Positions 62,831-64,000 of a stretch of 64,000 nt of DNA are shown piece by piece. The notes beneath the pieces were generated by a model, which had not been told where the DNA came from, ran no database searches, and was given only the letters and a program-made list of their open reading frames with translations. The first letter of the stretch is position 1, and every line of letters starts with the position of its first letter. The DNA comes from Saccharomycopsis phalli (Eukaryota; Ascomycota; Saccharomycetes; Ascoideales; Saccharomycopsidaceae), in NCBI GenBank assembly GCA_020342235.1, contig CP073216.1, positions 1,240,001 through 1,304,000 on the forward strand. The letters run 5' to 3'. A program made the translations under genes and the position numbers.

Positions 62831-62844
62831 GAATTGGCTAATAT

Positions 62845-64000
62845 TAATGTGTATTGTGTAATATATTAATAGGCATCGCTAGATATATCAACATGTATTG
62901 CTAGATATATCAAAATGTATTGCTAGATATGCCAATCAATGCAAATATGCCTATTGATGCTAGAAACCTGTGGCTTTAAGTCAAGTCTAGCTGGAGATCT
63001 ACTGGTATTCAATCTGATGCAATGACGTGCACGCAGATACCTTGGATGTCTTGTTGCCATCAATTAATGGTATTTTTCAGTGTTATCCACGGGCTAATTC
63101 AGTAGCTGGATGTAGGTAAATTGGCATTGATTGGCAGGCTAGATCAAGTGTATGAGACATTACCGAATGGAGCTGAAGCTGGAGACAATGCCAAGCAATG
63201 AGCAGAGGATAAATCATAGTTTACTACGCATACTACAATCAACAATGTCTCAACACATGATCCAGTCTGTAACCATTTATTCATTTCCAAGTGTAGAATC
63301 GTGAATCTCAAAATCTCAAAATCTCAAAATCTCAAAATCTCAAAATCTCAAAATCTCAAAATCTCGTAAATCTCATAAATCTCAAAATCATATAAATCTA
63401 AAAATCATATAAATCTAAAAATCTCATAAAACTACAACACTTGAAACTGTCAATTCACATAGAACTTACCACACCAAGTCTGCCAAGACCCACTACCCAA
63501 GAACCTTAACTTGCATCCCGCAAGATAAAGTTCGTCGCCGGAATACAACACTCTTGAAAATTACATGGCTCCCATATACTATCATATCAATCTGTAAAAA
63601 CTCTTATCATAGCCGTTCATGGTGCAAGTACTAGCATGTATTCAACCGTTTGTATGTTATGCAGTGCTTGCAGCAGCCTTGAAGCGAGATTCGTTAATGG
63701 CGAACCCGTGGTTCCTCAAACGATTAGATAAGGTGCCGAATTATGCCATTTGTATCCGTCGGCTAAGCTATTGAGCTTTACTTCTGCTGTTGGTCTAGTT
63801 CAATACCAATTGGTGGCTAAAAAAAGTAAAGGTACGTTTCGTAAATCTTGTGAGTACTCGGCTTGAATTGGTGGAATAGAGTGGTGAAATACATTATAGA
63901 GAAAGCAAACATGATAGAGAAAGCAAACATGATAGAGAAAGCAAGAATGATAGCAAAATTACACTGCGTAATTCACATTGCAAAAACAGTCAATACCCAA
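62845..64000. other. Intergenic with short tandem repeats
   Basis: 62875-62935 has three copies of TATTGCTAGATATATCAA; 63300-63400 has an 8-bp repeat (CTCAAAAT)n of about seven copies, then ATAAATCTAAAAATC variants; 63890-63955 has three copies of an 18-bp unit GATAGAGAAAGCAAACAT. No gene or RNA gene is recognised. Confidence 0.6.

Overview
The window is nuclear DNA of a budding yeast (Saccharomycotina). It carries intron-poor yeast genes (GPA1, RIB2, MDV1/CAF4, CCT7, RPL21). The two introns found have a TACTAAC branch site lying only 4-5 nt from the 3' AG. CTG codons fall at hydrophobic, leucine-like positions, for example in the MDV1 propeller, so the standard code is likely. Genes are G+C-rich (APC5 most of all) and sit in wide, A+T-rich intergenic DNA full of LINE tails, LTR fragments and minisatellites. 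This loose layout, the several LINE families and the short branch-to-AG distance suggest an early-diverging, non-CTG-clade lineage of the Dipodascaceae / Trichomonascaceae / Yarrowia kind. That placement is inference.

Layout: 1-1408 MDV1/CAF4, 5' end cut by the window (+). 1.9-4.4 kb LINE tails, an orphan ORF and a 9-bp minisatellite. 4469-6136 CCT7 (+). 6.3-8.3 kb LTR and LINE relics. 8531-9833 DRN1/CWF19-like, with a 34-nt intron (-). 10301-12247 MLH3 (-) and 12246-13676 PRP31 (+), whose start codons overlap. 15-17.2 kb two inverted paralogous small secreted-protein genes, with a tRNA-derived SINE between them. 18925-20193 GPA1 (-). 20.2-24.5 kb relics and minisatellites. 24541-26502 RIB2 (+). 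26.5-30 kb relics. 30047-30733 RPL21 with an intron (-). 32281-34905 a valyl-tRNA-synthetase-like gene with a degenerate catalytic core (-). 35-40.3 kb LTR and gag fossils. 40828-41820 a GRE2-like reductase (+). 42-47.2 kb LINE, LTR and gag fossils. 47437-49428 APC5 behind an array of Reb1-like sites (+). 51527-53092 and 60022-61563 two Dal5/Tna1-type permeases (-). 53.1-60 kb mostly relics. 62082-62830 a recent LINE copy with a perfect target-site duplication.

The genes are unrelated housekeeping functions (mitochondrial fission, protein folding, splicing, meiotic mismatch repair, pheromone signalling, riboflavin synthesis, translation, cell cycle, nutrient uptake) and do not form a cluster. 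The observations I would look at first are the catalytically degenerate ValRS-like protein, the SINE that borrows a resident LINE's 3' tail, the overlapping divergent starts of MLH3 and PRP31, the CGGGTAA array upstream of APC5, and the small secreted-protein pair.
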